64,000 bases of DNA, taken from NCBI RefSeq assembly GCF_015693305.1, contig NZ_CP065138.1, positions 2,730,001-2,794,000 on the forward strand, given 5' to 3'. Under the pieces are notes generated by a model that was given only the letters and a program-made list of their open reading frames with translations, had not been told where the DNA came from and ran no database searches. The stretch comes from Sphingobium sp. Cam5-1. GTDB lineage: Bacteria > Pseudomonadota > Alphaproteobacteria > Sphingomonadales > Sphingomonadaceae. A program made the position numbers and the translations under genes. This document shows positions 63,287 to 64,000 of the stretch, in pieces (the first letter of the stretch is position 1; every line of letters begins with the position of its first letter).

Positions 63287-63871
63287 TTAGGCGCGTGCCA
63301 TTTCAGCGCCCTTGGCGGTCAGCGAGCGAAAGGTGATCGACCAGCGGGGTACGTCCATGCCCGCGATGCTATGCTCCCATTCATGCCGTGCTTCGCCGGA
63401 CAGATGATAGATGGATCGAGCGGTAACAGGAACGGACAGGCGGTCGAATCCCTTCGCCGTGCGTCTGCGAAAGCGCAATGTCGTGGGACTGCCCAATGAA
63501 ATCCCGATAACATGTTCGAAGACCGGCCGGTCCCTGTGCCAGCCTATGCCAGCGCCGGGATCGTATCGGATCAACAATGCCTGCACCAGGTCGGCATCTG
63601 CCACGTCGGCAAACCCGGCGGCGCGCGCCTTGATTGGTTGAAGCCATGACGGAATAGGGTCGCTTGGGCCAAAGCGGCCATTGTCAAAATCATAAGTCCA
63701 CCCGAGCGATAGTGTCAGCCGCTTTCCGATCCATCCTTGAAAACGAAATGGCGACAGGGGCAGCGCGTCCATCTTCATGATGAGCATCGCTTCCTCATCG
63801 CGGGTCAGCATATCCTCGCGATAATCCAGTCCGGGGATCAGCGGCGCGTCGAACAGGCCCGGCTGCGTCAT
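63287..63871 (-). CDS. alkB: AlkB-like 2-oxoglutarate/Fe(II) dioxygenase
   Basis: The 194-residue product starts MTQPGLFDAPLIPGLDYRED and carries the 2OG-Fe(II) motif GIGWHRDRPVFEHVIGISLGSP near residue 115 (H-x-D), the distal His in SGEARHEWEHSI near residue 168, and RWSITFRSL with the 2OG-binding Arg near residue 182. AlkB removes alkyl groups from DNA and RNA bases. This is the short AlkB homologue type. Its ATG overlaps the stop of an upstream gene by four bases. Confidence 0.88.
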   Translation of the reverse strand: MTQPGLFDAPLIPGLDYREDMLTRDEEAMLIMKMDALPLSPFRFQGWIGKRLTLSLGWTYDFDNGRFGPSDPIPSWLQPIKARAAGFADVADADLVQALLIRYDPGAGIGWHRDRPVFEHVIGISLGSPTTLRFRRRTAKGFDRLSVPVTARSIYHLSGEARHEWEHSIAGMDVPRWSITFRSLTAKGAEMARA

Positions 63872-64000
63872 TTTCTCTGCCGTGCGAGACGTCGCCGATT
63901 GCGGCCAACGGCTTTGCGATAATGGGCGACCGAACCGCGCATCGCGGCATCGGGGCTGGTGCCCAGATCGCCGGTCATCGCCCTCCATTGCAGCACGCCT
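63868..64000 (-). CDS. C-terminal end of an unidentified gene
   Basis: An open frame runs from the window edge to TGA at 63868, overlapping the alkB start (ATGA). The 43 visible residues, GVLQWRAMTGDLGTSPDAAM to NRRRLARQRK, are basic at the end. Too little is visible to name a family; the overlap suggests it shares an operon with alkB. Confidence 0.55.
   Translation of the reverse strand, partial: GVLQWRAMTGDLGTSPDAAMRGSVAHYRKAVGRNRRRLARQRK

Overview
The window reads as chromosome of an alphaproteobacterium of the Sphingomonadaceae (Sphingobium/Sphingomonas type). The evidence is the high GC content, the end of a CckA-type hybrid kinase, GTTC-N7-GTTC SOS boxes, the imuA-imuB-dnaE2 mutagenesis operon, a tamA-tamB pair, a dnaN not next to dnaA, an IalB-type periplasmic protein and a large TonB-dependent receptor. 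The family assignment rests on recalled protein families, not on a search.

Layout. 1-11 kb: cckA 3' end, a single-domain receiver and SOS-controlled recA; a sulfotransferase fused to a membrane tail; then SOS-controlled imuA-imuB-dnaE2 and a GFA-family protein. 11-19.5 kb: tamB and tamA on the minus strand, divergent from recJ, followed by tRNA-Glu(UUC).

19.56-38.83 kb is a genomic island of about 19.3 kb. The last 17 bases of tRNA-Glu recur exactly at 38815-38831, which gives attL and attR. Inside are: a three-gene cassette of unknown function (TIGR04255-like protein plus two small partners); a frameshifted tyrosine recombinase remnant; a tetR-controlled tripartite RND efflux operon with a clear palindromic operator; and a metabolic/stress block holding pirin, LysR regulator, TMEM175-like channel, DUF1275 protein, alginate-export-type porin, DoxX, Tat-exported amidohydrolase, XapX protein, alpha/beta hydrolase and isochorismatase-like hydrolase. 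Related T-N11-A palindromes (core TTCGATTAAATCGAA) lie upstream of four of these transcription units, so the LysR protein probably controls the whole block.

38.9-64 kb returns to core genome: histidine phosphatase, NAD(P)H-hydrate dehydratase, MgtC-like protein, rlmN, IalB-like protein, dnaN, a membrane PAS-GGDEF-EAL-PilZ protein, a CheB-type receiver, a TonB-dependent receptor with a Gly/Arg-rich insert, proline iminopeptidase, a tandem pair of small exported paralogues, coq7 and dsbB, uvrB, an acid phosphatase lipoprotein, DUF3617 lipoproteins flanking an HNH protein, an NAPE-PLD-like metallohydrolase, a degenerate receiver coupled to a haem-oxygenase-like oxidase, and a DNA repair run (ATP-dependent ligase, exonuclease III, AlkB).

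DNA damage functions recur throughout (recA, imuA-imuB-dnaE2, recJ, uvrB, ligase, xthA, alkB), but I could see SOS boxes only at recA and imuA. The least explained part of the window is the three-gene cassette next to tRNA-Glu.
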